From NCBI RefSeq assembly GCF_013409045.1, contig NZ_JACCBT010000001.1:7666669-7730668 (forward strand): a stretch of DNA of 64,000 bases, written 5' to 3'. This stretch comes from Actinomadura citrea (GTDB lineage: Bacteria > Actinomycetota > Actinomycetes > Streptosporangiales > Streptosporangiaceae). Below the pieces are notes generated by a model. It searched no databases. It was given only the letters and a program-made list of their open reading frames with translations, and was not told the DNA's origin. The translations under genes were made by a program, and so were the position numbers. Position 1 is the stretch's first letter, and every line of letters begins with the position of its first letter. This document shows, one piece after another, positions 8,785 to 17,114 of this stretch.

Positions 8785-9606
8785 ATGATTCTCGTAACCG
8801 GAGCGACCGGCAATGTCGGACGCCATCTCGTCGGCGAGCTGCTCACCGCGGGCGCCGCCGTCCGCGCGCTGTCCCGGGACCCCGCCACCGCGAACCTGCC
8901 CAGCGAGGCGCAGGTCGCCCGTACCGACGAGATGCCGCTGGACGGCGTCACGTCGCTCTTCCTCAACCCGGCCGTGTTCTGGCACGGCCTCGACGACCTG
9001 CTCGCCCGCGCGGTCGACCGCGGCGTCCGGCGCGTCGTCATGCTCTCGTCCGCCGCGGCGCTGGACGACGACCCGTCCAACGACCTGGCCGTCCACCACC
9101 TCGCCATCGAGCGGGCGATCGAGGCGACCGGGATGGAGTGGACGTTCACGCGTCCCGGCGAGTTCGCCTCCAACGCGCTGGGGTGGCGCGAGGCGATCCG
9201 CGCGGGCGCGCCCGTCCGCGAGCCGTACGCGACCGCGCGCAGCACGCCGATCCACGAGCGCGACATCGCGGCCGTCGCGGCGAAGGCCCTGCTCACCGAT
9301 GCCCTGGTCGGCGCCAAGCCGGTGCTGACCGGCCCCGAGCAGCTCACCCATCCGGAGATGGTCGGGCTCATCGGGGAGGCGGCCGGCCGGCCGGCGCGGT
9401 TCGAGGAGGTCGCTCCCGAGCAGGCGCGGGAGGAGATGCTCGGCCGCCCCTACATGCGCGAGGGCCTGGTGGACGTCCTGCTCCGCCTGCGCGCCCGCGC
9501 CGTCGACCATCCGGCCGCGCCGTCCGGAGAGGTCGAGCGGATCACCGGCCGCCCGGGCCGGACGTTCAAGGAGTGGGCCGCCGACCACGCCGACGACTTC
9601 CGCTGA
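8785..9606 (+). CDS. NmrA-like NAD(P)-binding oxidoreductase
   Basis: This 273-residue atypical short-chain dehydrogenase has the Rossmann motif ILVTGATGNVGRHLVGELL at the N-terminus. It has no Tyr-x-x-x-Lys pair, which fits the NmrA/NAD(P)H:quinone oxidoreductase-2-like group. The middle contains RRVVMLSSAAAL and TFTRPGEFASNAL; the C-terminus has the TFKEWAADHADDF ending common in this group. It is probably controlled by the divergent TetR regulator. Confidence 0.85.
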   Translation: MILVTGATGNVGRHLVGELLTAGAAVRALSRDPATANLPSEAQVARTDEMPLDGVTSLFLNPAVFWHGLDDLLARAVDRGVRRVVMLSSAAALDDDPSNDLAVHHLAIERAIEATGMEWTFTRPGEFASNALGWREAIRAGAPVREPYATARSTPIHERDIAAVAAKALLTDALVGAKPVLTGPEQLTHPEMVGLIGEAAGRPARFEEVAPEQAREEMLGRPYMREGLVDVLLRLRARAVDHPAAPSGEVERITGRPGRTFKEWAADHADDFR

Positions 9607-9721
9607 CCGCGTTCACGACCTTCACCGAACGCGCGCACGCCCCTGCTCCGACCGCCCCGCCGGGCCGCGAGCCGCAATGCTCGCGGCCCTGCCGCTCACC
9701 GGCCCGGTTCGTCCCACCGCG

Positions 9722-10273
9722 CTACCCGCGCTCGGCGGCCCGCTCGCGCTCGCCGAGGGACTCGATCTCCCGCGAGGCCCAGTCGAACCAGTCGCGGCGC
9801 ATCGCGGCGAACCGCTTGCCGTACTCGATGACCAGCCGTCCGTAGACGGACAGGTCGTCCTCGCCCCAGTCGACGTTCTTCTCCAGGGCGGTCAGCTCGT
9901 CGAGGTACTCCCCGAGCCCGGCCACGTGCCCGCGCATGTAGCGCCGGGCCTCCGCCGGCTCGACCAGGCCGAGGAAGAAGACGCGCAGCAGCGACTCGTC
10001 CTTGCGGCTCCCCTTCGAGGGGACGTCCACCAGCCAGTGGCGCAGCTCTGCGCGGCCGGACTCGGTGATCCGGTACGCCTTGCGACCGCGGGGTCCCTCC
10101 TCGGCGACCTCGATCAGCCCGGTCTCGGCGAGTTTGCCCAGCTCGCCGTAGAGCTGGCTCTGCCGGGCAGGCCAGACGTTCCCCAGCGAGATCTCGAACA
10201 TCTTCAGCAGGTCGTAGCCGCTGGCGCCGTCCATCTCGGCGATGAGCCCGAGCACCGCATGTCGCAAACTCAT
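9722..10273 (-). CDS. PadR-family transcriptional regulator
   Basis: This 183-residue regulator starts MSLRHAVLGLIAEMDGASGYDL, the standard PadR winged-helix opening, followed by WPARQSQLYGELGKLAETGLI and RKAYRITESGRAEL. The C-terminal half is the Vir_act_alpha_C-type dimerisation region. An in-frame ATG three codons upstream is possible. It is divergent from a membrane protein gene, with a clear pair of palindromic repeats in between. Confidence 0.9.
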   Translation of the reverse strand: MSLRHAVLGLIAEMDGASGYDLLKMFEISLGNVWPARQSQLYGELGKLAETGLIEVAEEGPRGRKAYRITESGRAELRHWLVDVPSKGSRKDESLLRVFFLGLVEPAEARRYMRGHVAGLGEYLDELTALEKNVDWGEDDLSVYGRLVIEYGKRFAAMRRDWFDWASREIESLGERERAAERG

Positions 10274-10297
10274 GCCCCGCACTCTAACCCTTCATAG

Positions 10298-10349
10298 TTG
10301 ACATGTCGAAACTGGAATGTTTATCTTTGACATGTCAAAGTTGGAACGT
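10298..10349. promoter_or_regulatory. Tandem PadR operator-like repeats
   Basis: Two near-identical 23-bp units begin with TTGACATGTC (10298 and 10327). The second contains the perfect 14-bp palindrome TTTGACATGTCAAA at 10326-10339. They lie in the divergent gap between the PadR gene and the membrane protein gene, 29 bases apart. This is the expected layout for an autoregulated PadR switch. Confidence 0.6.
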
Positions 10350-10369
10350 GAAGCCAGGAGTCCCCGGCC

Positions 10370-10987
10370 ATGCCGAAGTACTACGCCCGAACCTTCCTCC
10401 CCTGGATCCTGCTCGCGGTCGTCAGCGGCTTCGACGACCGGGCCGGCGCCGTCTCCGGGCTCGTCGCCGCGCTGGCCCTGCTCGGCCAGGACCTGCGCCG
10501 GGGCCGCCGCGCCGACTCGCTGGTCCTGGAGATCTCCACCTCGGTGTTCATGGCCGTCCTCACCGCGCTCGCCTTCACCGTCCCCGGGTCGCCGGCGCTG
10601 GACTACGGCGCCTCGCTCGCGATCGGGTGGCTGGGGCTCACCGCCTGGGCGACGCTGCTGCTCGGACGCCCCTTCACGGCGGGCATCGCGCGCCGCCAGG
10701 TCACCGCGGAGATCGCCGCGACGGACGTGTTCCGGAGCATCAACCGCGTGCTCACCACCGTGTGGGCGGCGAGCTTCACCGTGCTGGCGGCCGCCCTCGG
10801 CTGCGTCCAGCACTGGTCACCGGACGACACTGCGCTGCTGGTCGCCGTCAAGATCGCCGGTTTCCTGGTCCCGGCCGTCGTCACCGCCCGGTACCCCGAG
10901 GCCGCGCGCAGGCGCCACCTCGCGCGGCTCGGGCTACCGTTGACGGAGGCGCCCGCCACGTCGCAGCCCGAGCCGTCCCCCCGCTGA
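10370..10987 (+). CDS. Multi-pass membrane protein, probable PadR target
   Basis: This 205-residue protein has about five hydrophobic segments (for example FLPWILLAVVSGF, VFMAVLTALAFTV and AWATLLLG) and a polar Pro-rich tail. No family or active-site motif is recognised. An AGGAG site precedes the ATG. It is divergent from the PadR gene and directly upstream of a carotenoid-oxygenase gene (36-base gap), so the two may form an operon under PadR control. Confidence 0.65.
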   Translation: MPKYYARTFLPWILLAVVSGFDDRAGAVSGLVAALALLGQDLRRGRRADSLVLEISTSVFMAVLTALAFTVPGSPALDYGASLAIGWLGLTAWATLLLGRPFTAGIARRQVTAEIAATDVFRSINRVLTTVWAASFTVLAAALGCVQHWSPDDTALLVAVKIAGFLVPAVVTARYPEAARRRHLARLGLPLTEAPATSQPEPSPR

Positions 10988-11023
10988 CCCTCGCCGAGGA
11001 GCGGCCCGGAAAGGAGCACCGAG

Positions 11024-12382
11024 ATGGGCGAGAACATCGCCGAGCGCCCCGCCACCTGGCTGGACGGTCATCTGGCCCCCGTCCCCGACGAGACCGACGC
11101 CCGCGACCTCCAGGTCACCGGCGTGCTGCCCCCCGAACTGACCGGCCGCTACCTGCGCAACGGGCCGAACCCCAAGCCCGGCGAGCCGAGCAGGCACTGG
11201 TTCACCGGCCACGGGATGATCCACGGCATCCGGCTGCGGGACGGCCGCGCCGAGTGGTACCGCAACCGGTGGGTGCGGACCGACGCCTACCTCAACGGGA
11301 CGCCGTTCGTCCGCGACGACCTCACCTTCGACCGCCGCTCGGTGCAGGCCAACACCCACGTCGTCCCGCACGCGGGCAAGATCTGGGCGCTGGTGGAGGC
11401 CGGGTTCCCCTACGAGGTGACGCCCGACCTGGAGACGGTCGGCGCCTGCGACTTCGGCGGGCGGCTCACCAGCGCCATGACCGCCCACCCGAAGGAGGAC
11501 CCGGTCACCGGTGACCTGCTGTTCTTCGGGTACGGGGCGTTCGAGCCCCACCTCTCCTACCATCGGCTGGCGCCGGACGGGACGCTCGCCGAGAGCCGCG
11601 AGGTCACGGTGGCGGGCCCGACGATGATGCACGACTTCGCGATCACCGAGAACCACGTGGTCTGGCTCGACCTGCCGGTGGTGTTCGACGTCGACCTGGC
11701 GTTGTCCGGATCGACCGGCATGCCCTACGTCTGGGACGACGCGTACGGCGCCCGGCTCGGTGTGATGCGCCGGGACGGCACGGACGAGGTCACCTGGTAC
11801 GAGGTCGACCCCTGCTACGTCTTCCATGTCGGCAACGCCCACGAGGACGCCGCCGGACGGATCGTGGTGGACGGTGCGCGCTACCGTCCCGACAACTTCG
11901 TCACCCTCTGGGAGGACATCGGCGGAACCGTCGATCCCGCCACCGGGGCGGCGCGCTCGCAGACCGCCGGCCTGCACCGCTGGATCCTCGACCCCGCCAC
12001 CCGCCGTGCGACCGAGGAGCCGCTCGACGACCGCGGCGTCGAGTTCCCCACGCACGACGACGCCCGCACCGGCAGGGAGCACCGCTACCTCTACACGGTG
12101 GGCGGCGAATCGATCGTGAAGTACGACCTGCGCGGGCAGGGGACGTCCGCGCACGCGCTCGGCGAGGACGCGCACGTCGGCGAGGCGGTCTTCGTCCCGG
12201 CGGCGGGCGCCCGCGCGGAGGACGAGGGCTGGCTGCTGTCGATCGTCACCCGCGGCTCGGCGTCCGAGCTGCTGGTGCTGGACGCGGCGGACCTGTCGCC
12301 CACCGCGAGCGTCCGGCTGCCGCGCCGCGTTCCGGCCGGATTCCACGGAAGCTGGATCCCCGACGCCCGAACCGGCACATAG
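11024..12382 (+). CDS. Carotenoid oxygenase (RPE65/CCD family)
   Basis: This 452-residue protein is of the non-haem iron carotenoid cleavage dioxygenase family, which splits a conjugated double bond with O2. It shows the family landmarks: LTGRYLRNGPNP at the start; four His-bearing segments for the iron (AHPKEDP, MHDFAITENHV, HVGNAHED and FHGSWIP near the C-terminus); and ANTHVVPHAGKIWALVE. The propeller is complete. AAGGAG precedes the ATG. The substrate (carotenoid, stilbene or other) cannot be told; no carotenoid synthesis genes are in the window. Confidence 0.9.
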   Translation: MGENIAERPATWLDGHLAPVPDETDARDLQVTGVLPPELTGRYLRNGPNPKPGEPSRHWFTGHGMIHGIRLRDGRAEWYRNRWVRTDAYLNGTPFVRDDLTFDRRSVQANTHVVPHAGKIWALVEAGFPYEVTPDLETVGACDFGGRLTSAMTAHPKEDPVTGDLLFFGYGAFEPHLSYHRLAPDGTLAESREVTVAGPTMMHDFAITENHVVWLDLPVVFDVDLALSGSTGMPYVWDDAYGARLGVMRRDGTDEVTWYEVDPCYVFHVGNAHEDAAGRIVVDGARYRPDNFVTLWEDIGGTVDPATGAARSQTAGLHRWILDPATRRATEEPLDDRGVEFPTHDDARTGREHRYLYTVGGESIVKYDLRGQGTSAHALGEDAHVGEAVFVPAAGARAEDEGWLLSIVTRGSASELLVLDAADLSPTASVRLPRRVPAGFHGSWIPDARTGT

Positions 12383-12448
12383 GGTGGTTTACTAGCCGGT
12401 ACTGCCGTGCAAGCAGTCACTTACCAGGCCCCTCCCGGGAGGTTCCCC

Positions 12449-13948
12449 ATGTCCGTGGCCACGGAGAACACCGAGACGTTCGCGTCGCTGAACCCGGCCA
12501 CCGGCGAGGTCGTCGCCGAGCACCCCGTCCAGGACGGCGCCGCAGTGGCCGCGGCGGTCGAGCGCGCCCGCGAGGCCGCCGGCTGGTGGCGCGCCCTCGG
12601 CTGGAAGGAGCGCCGGCTCCGGCTGCTGAACGTCAAGGGCTCGCTCACCCGCAACCTGAACCGGATGGCCGAGCTCATCCACCAGGAGACCGGCAAGCCG
12701 GTCCAGGACGCCCAGCTTGAGACGATCATGGCGATCACGCATCTGGACTGGGCGGCGCGCAACGCGCAGAAGATCCTCGGGCCGCGCAACGTCTACCCCG
12801 GGCTCATGGCGATCAACCAGCGCTGCGTCCTGGAGTACCAGTCGCTCGGCGTCGTCGGGGTCATCGGGCCGTGGAACTACCCGATCTTCACCCCGATGGG
12901 CTCGATCGCCTACGCGCTCGCCGCCGGCAACGCCGTGGTGTTCAAGCCGTCCGAGTTCACCCCGGGCGTCGGAGTGTTCCTCGCCGAGCTGTTCGCCGCG
13001 GTGATCCCCGAGCACCCCGTCCTGCAGACGGTCACCGGGCTCGGCGAGACGGGCGCGGCGCTCGCCTCGTCCCCGCACGTCGACAAGATCGCCTTCACCG
13101 GTTCGGCCCGCACCGCCAAGCGCGTCATGGCGGCCTGCGCCGAGAACCTGACCCCGATCGTCGCCGAGTGCGGCGGCAAGGACGCCTGCATCGTCGACGC
13201 CGGCGCCGACCTCGACGCCGCCGCCGACGCCGCGCTGTGGGGCGCCATGTCCAACGCGGGCCAGACCTGCATCGGCGTCGAGCGGATCTACGTCGTGGAC
13301 GAGGCCTACGACAAGTTCCTCGGCAAGCTGACCGAGAAGGCCCGCGACCTGCGTCCCGGCTTCGACCGCGAGGCCGCCTACGGTCCCATCACGATGCCCT
13401 CGCAGCTCGACATCATCGAGCGCCACATCAAGGACGCGCTGGACAAGGGCGGGAAGGCGGTCGTCGGCGGCGCCGAGTCCGTCCGCAAGCCCTACGTCGA
13501 GCCGGTCGTGCTGACGAACGTCCCGGACGACTCGTCGGCCGTGCGCGAGGAGACGTTCGGTCCCACGATCACCGTCCACCGCGTGCAGGACATGGACGAG
13601 GCGGTCGAGAAGGCCAACCAGACCAGCTACGGCCTCGCCGGGACGATCTTCTCCGGTGACAGGTCCCGCGCGATGGACGCCGCCCGCCGGATGCGGTCGG
13701 GCATGACGTCCATCAACGCCTTCGCCGCCTTCGCCCAGGTCGCGGCCCTGCCGTTCGGCGGCGTCGGCGAGTCCGGCTTCGGCCGCATCCACGGCGCGGA
13801 CGGCCTGCGCGAGTTCGCCCGCCCGAAGGCCATCACGCGCCAGCGGTTCGCGACCATGAACCTCACCACGTTCGCCCGCACCGAGAAGGAGATGGCGCGC
13901 GTCCTCGGCATGATCAACATGATCCACGGCCGCCGCTACAAGCGCTGA
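12449..13948 (+). CDS. NAD(P)-dependent aldehyde dehydrogenase
   Basis: This 499-residue aldehyde dehydrogenase oxidises an aldehyde to the acid. PWNYP at 141-145, the nucleotide-binding FTGSARTAKRV, general base Glu240 in VAECGGKDA and catalytic Cys274 in NAGQTCIGVER are all present. The ATG at 12449 is chosen for its GGGAGG site. It follows the carotenoid oxygenase by 66 bases on the same strand. A two-step cleavage then oxidation of the apo-carotenal is possible (inference). Confidence 0.92.
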   Translation: MSVATENTETFASLNPATGEVVAEHPVQDGAAVAAAVERAREAAGWWRALGWKERRLRLLNVKGSLTRNLNRMAELIHQETGKPVQDAQLETIMAITHLDWAARNAQKILGPRNVYPGLMAINQRCVLEYQSLGVVGVIGPWNYPIFTPMGSIAYALAAGNAVVFKPSEFTPGVGVFLAELFAAVIPEHPVLQTVTGLGETGAALASSPHVDKIAFTGSARTAKRVMAACAENLTPIVAECGGKDACIVDAGADLDAAADAALWGAMSNAGQTCIGVERIYVVDEAYDKFLGKLTEKARDLRPGFDREAAYGPITMPSQLDIIERHIKDALDKGGKAVVGGAESVRKPYVEPVVLTNVPDDSSAVREETFGPTITVHRVQDMDEAVEKANQTSYGLAGTIFSGDRSRAMDAARRMRSGMTSINAFAAFAQVAALPFGGVGESGFGRIHGADGLREFARPKAITRQRFATMNLTTFARTEKEMARVLGMINMIHGRRYKR

Positions 13949-13955
13949 CCCGGTA

Positions 13956-13984
13956 GCGCCCCCGCCGGTCTCCGGCGGGGGCGC
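13956..13984 (+). terminator. Terminator after the aldehyde dehydrogenase gene
   Basis: A 13-bp perfect GC stem (13956-13968 with 13972-13984) with a 3-nt loop begins seven bases after the stop. Confidence 0.75.
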
Positions 13985-14001
13985 CGCCTAGACTCGACAC
14001 C

Positions 14002-14481
14002 ATGAACGCCCCCGTGCGGAGCCGCCTTCAGGTGACCCTGGGTGCGCCGCCTCCGCCCCCGCCCGGTTTCCTGCCGTTCACCGGCGCCGACGTCCCGGCT
14101 CTGGCCGCCCTGATGTGGGACGCCTACCGCGGCACCCCCGACGAGGCCGACGTGGGGGACGTCCAGGGCGCCGTCCGCGAGATCCACCTCACCGTGGCCG
14201 GCGAGTACGGCGCGTTCCTCCCCGATGCGTCCTTCGTGGCCGACTACGAGGGCCGTCCCGTGGGAGCGGCCCTCGTCACCCTCTACAGGGACCGCCCCCT
14301 GCTCGCATTCCTCTTCACCGCCCCGGCCCACGCGGGCCGCGGCCTGGGCCAGGGCCTCGTCCAGGCCGTCATGCACGCCCTGGCCGCGCAAGGCCACGAC
14401 ACCCTCACCCTGGCCGTGACGCGCCGCAACCGCCGTGCCCGCCGCCTCTACGACCGCCTGGGCTTCATCGAGGTCGCCTAG
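14002..14481 (+). CDS. GNAT-family N-acetyltransferase
   Basis: This 159-residue acetyltransferase has a Pro-rich lead-in (about residues 13-22). Its core contains LFTAPAHAGRGLGQGLVQAVM, where AHAGRGLGQ is the acetyl-CoA loop, then LAVTRRNRRARRLYDRLGF, the usual motif B. The acceptor is unknown. It stands alone between a terminator and two leftward genes. Confidence 0.87.
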   Translation: MNAPVRSRLQVTLGAPPPPPPGFLPFTGADVPALAALMWDAYRGTPDEADVGDVQGAVREIHLTVAGEYGAFLPDASFVADYEGRPVGAALVTLYRDRPLLAFLFTAPAHAGRGLGQGLVQAVMHALAAQGHDTLTLAVTRRNRRARRLYDRLGFIEVA

Positions 14482-14522
14482 TTCTGGTCGAGCCCGCCCA
14501 GCCCCCAGCCGGCCGGCCGGAC

Positions 14523-14993
14523 TCAGTCGGCCACGAGACGGGAGCCCCAGCCGCCGGGAGCGTACTCGCGCTGGCGGCGGACGGCGTAGCGGCCCGGCGC
14601 GCAGCCGGAGGCGCCGTGCTCGGGGTGCAGCAGGTAGACGGGCGCTGACGCCTCGAAGACGCCGATGACCAGGCCGCCGGTCTCCCACACGTTCTGCGTC
14701 CAGCGGCAGGTACCGGGGTCGGCGACCAGCGTGTGCGGGTTGCCGCCCGCCGCGCCCCGGAGCAGTTCGACGCCCTCGGGCGGCACGTCCGTCCACCTGG
14801 CGTCCGGCCAGAACGACAGCGACGAGATCTCGGACATGGGGACGACGATCAGGTCGCCCTGCGCCTGGATCCCGTCGACGACGGGAATGCTCACCGACCG
14901 GTCGAGATGGTCGAGGACGGCGAGCCCGGTCTGCTGGGAGAGGGAGGCGAGAGTCACGGCCTCGGACATCACGGTCTCGGGAATCACGGTCAC
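14523..14993 (-). CDS. Hypothetical protein next to the DUF6745 gene
   Basis: This protein of about 156 residues has no recognised family. Features seen: LSQQTGLAVLDHLDR, IQAQGDLIVVPM, WTQNVWETGGLVIGVFEASAPVYLLHPEHG and a basic YAVRRQREY segment. The GTG at 14993 is preferred because AAAGG lies eight bases upstream; an in-frame GTG at 15002 is the alternative. It lies 12 bases after the DUF6745 gene on the same strand, so the pair is probably co-transcribed and functionally linked. Confidence 0.7.
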   Translation of the reverse strand: MTVIPETVMSEAVTLASLSQQTGLAVLDHLDRSVSIPVVDGIQAQGDLIVVPMSEISSLSFWPDARWTDVPPEGVELLRGAAGGNPHTLVADPGTCRWTQNVWETGGLVIGVFEASAPVYLLHPEHGASGCAPGRYAVRRQREYAPGGWGSRLVAD

Positions 14994-15005
14994 AGAGATC
15001 ACCTT

Positions 15006-16100
15006 TCAGGTTCGGCGGACGAGGCGTGCGTACTGGTCGGCGGACAGCCCGTAGGTCCATCCGGCGGCGGCGACCGGATCGTCGAAGACGCCCGGAACGG
15101 CCAGCCCGTACCGGCGGCGGCTCCCGTCGCGCTCGACGGAGCCGTTGGCGGCGAGCAGCACCCTGGCCTGCTCGCGCAACTCGTGGGGCCCGAGCTCGTA
15201 GAGCCGCACCTCCGAGCCGGGGTTGCCGGGGTCCGGCGCGGCGGCCACGAGCCGCAGCCCGGCCCGGTCGATGTACTCGCCCCAGCCGATGTTCTCGACC
15301 GCGCACCGCCGGACCTCGACGTTGGCCTCCCGCGCGATCCGCTCGACGCTCGGATCCTCCGCCACCCAGGCCGGCACCCTCGTGCCGTGCCAGGCGTGCA
15401 CGTCCCAGCCGTCGGCGTACCGGAGCGCGGGACCGTCCGAGCGGTGCAGGCGCACCTCGCCATCGTCGCCCCAGACCTCCGTGTGGATCTCGACGGGCCG
15501 TTCGGAGACGACGCAGACGTCCTCGCGCGGCCACCACCAGCCGCAGGACCGGGCCGGCGTCGCCCACAGGTCGATCAGCCGATCCTGCTCGGGCGTGAAG
15601 ACCACGCCGGACGTCCGGCGAACCGCGTCGTAGTGGGCGCTCCACGAGATGCAGAGGGCCGTGTACCAGGCGTCATCCCGCAGGTACGGTTCCTGGGCCG
15701 ACCGGAGCGCCATGCGGATCGTGCTCCGGACCGAGGCCATGAGCGGCATCCGAACCAGTTGCCGGACCATCGGGTCCAGCCCCGGAGAGCCCCGCATGAC
15801 GCGTTCGTCCAGTTCCACGGACGCCCCGGCGATCAGCCTGCGCAAACGCGTCGGCAGGGGCCAGTCGGAAGGTCGGTCCGCGCTCTCGGACGGCCGCGGC
15901 CGGGTACCGGGCGGGACGGTCTCCAGGGCCGACAGCGGCGACGACACCCAGTGGAAACGGGGAGGATCGAGACCGATCAGCCGGTACAGCTCGGATATGG
16001 CGGCCTCGGCGGCCGGTCGGTCGGCCGGCGCGGTGGAGAGCAGATGCCCGAGCCACTCCGCGCGGACGGCGGCAGCTTCCCGCTGCGCGTCGACGCTCAC
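15006..16100 (-). CDS. DUF6745 family protein
   Basis: This 364-residue protein starts at GTG 16100. The C-terminal two thirds match the DUF6745 pattern known from filamentous actinomycetes: SCGWWWPREDVCVVSERPVEIH, LHRSDGPALRYADGWDVHAWHGTRVP and a C-terminal segment rich in charged strands. The function of the family is unknown. It is first in a two-gene leftward unit with the 14.5-kb hypothetical gene. Confidence 0.75.
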   Translation of the reverse strand: MSVDAQREAAAVRAEWLGHLLSTAPADRPAAEAAISELYRLIGLDPPRFHWVSSPLSALETVPPGTRPRPSESADRPSDWPLPTRLRRLIAGASVELDERVMRGSPGLDPMVRQLVRMPLMASVRSTIRMALRSAQEPYLRDDAWYTALCISWSAHYDAVRRTSGVVFTPEQDRLIDLWATPARSCGWWWPREDVCVVSERPVEIHTEVWGDDGEVRLHRSDGPALRYADGWDVHAWHGTRVPAWVAEDPSVERIAREANVEVRRCAVENIGWGEYIDRAGLRLVAAAPDPGNPGSEVRLYELGPHELREQARVLLAANGSVERDGSRRRYGLAVPGVFDDPVAAAGWTYGLSADQYARLVRRT

Positions 16101-16230
16101 CGGGTCAGGGCGGCAGCGCCCCTTTCATTGATCATGCGCAGGATGGTGGCACACCGCGCCCCGCCTGTCCACACCTTTCGGACGGGTTCGCGACCGGCCG
16201 CTCCGCCTGGCGCTCCCTGGAAGGGCTCGT

Positions 16231-16887
16231 CTAATCGCCGGGCGACCACGGGTCGGTGACCGCGTGGAGCAGCCGGTCGACGGCCGCGTGATCTCCCACG
16301 ACGGCGACGCTGCCGTCGGCGCATGCGGTCGCGAGCGCGCCCGGATCGTTCAGCAGGGCGCTGAGCGTCTTGGGCTCGGTACGGAGCGAGACGTCCGCCC
16401 TTGCGGGTTCGCCGGGCCGGACCTCAGCCCGTCCGGCCGCCAGGCGGACCGTCCAGACCCGACCGCCGAGCTCGAGACGGCACGTCGTCGGAGGCGCCGC
16501 GGGGTCGGGGCGAGCGGCGCCGCGCAGGAAGATCAGCACGGAGGTGGCGCTGAGCGCGGACGGCGCCGGGGGCTCCGGGACGGCGATCCCCCAGTCGCCC
16601 AGAGCCGTCAGGATCGGTTCCAGCCGCCGTCCCCGTTCGGACAGCTCGTAGACCCGGGGGCCGTCCGCCGGTGCCGGCCCGCGGCGGATCACCCCGTTGT
16701 GTTCGAGTTCTCGAAGCCGGTCCGCCAGCACGTTCGAGCTGACGTTGGGCAGCGCGTGCCGCAGCTCCGAGAAGCGCTGAGGCGCCAGGAGCAGCTCGCG
16801 GACGACCAGCAGGGCCCATCGCTCCCCGACGACGTCGAGGGCCCGGGCGATCCCGCACGAGTCCCGATAGCTACGGCTGGTCGGCAC
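16231..16887 (-). CDS. HxlR-family regulator with SCP2-like C-terminal domain
   Basis: This protein of about 218 residues has an HxlR winged-helix N-terminus: RSYRDSCGIARALDVVGERW, ELLLAPQRFSELRHALPNVSS and LADRLRELEHNGVI. The C-terminal half resembles the SCP2 sterol-transfer-like fold often fused to such regulators (LELGGRVWTVRLAAGRAEV, then LSALLNDPGAL). The GTG at 16887 is chosen for its GGAG spacing; GTG 16893 is also in frame. Repeats in the gap towards the SDR gene suggest it controls that divergent operon. Confidence 0.85.
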   Translation of the reverse strand: MPTSRSYRDSCGIARALDVVGERWALLVVRELLLAPQRFSELRHALPNVSSNVLADRLRELEHNGVIRRGPAPADGPRVYELSERGRRLEPILTALGDWGIAVPEPPAPSALSATSVLIFLRGAARPDPAAPPTTCRLELGGRVWTVRLAAGRAEVRPGEPARADVSLRTEPKTLSALLNDPGALATACADGSVAVVGDHAAVDRLLHAVTDPWSPGD

Positions 16888-16933
16888 GGCCACTCTCCTC
16901 GTCCCTGTGTGGCCCCGAAACTACCATGCATCC

Positions 16934-16970
16934 TGGTTGTTTTTTACAACTAGAGCTGGTTGTTTTTAAC
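16934..16970. promoter_or_regulatory. Putative HxlR operator pair
   Basis: There are two direct copies of TGGTTGTTTTT (16934 and 16957), 23 bases apart. The first is also an inverted repeat, GTTGT-5-ACAAC at 16936-16950. The stretch is unusually T-rich for this genome and lies between the HxlR gene and the divergent SDR/VOC genes. Confidence 0.55.
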
Positions 16971-17114
16971 AGCCAACTGTGGTTACCGTTGGCTCACATG
17001 GCCGACCCGGGTTCAGGACGGCCCGCGGGACGGCGGCAAGGCCGCCGCGCCGACCGCCTCAACAGCCGACGCGGGCGTCGCTTCGGCCCCGTATGCCGAT
17101 CAGCTGGAGAACAC

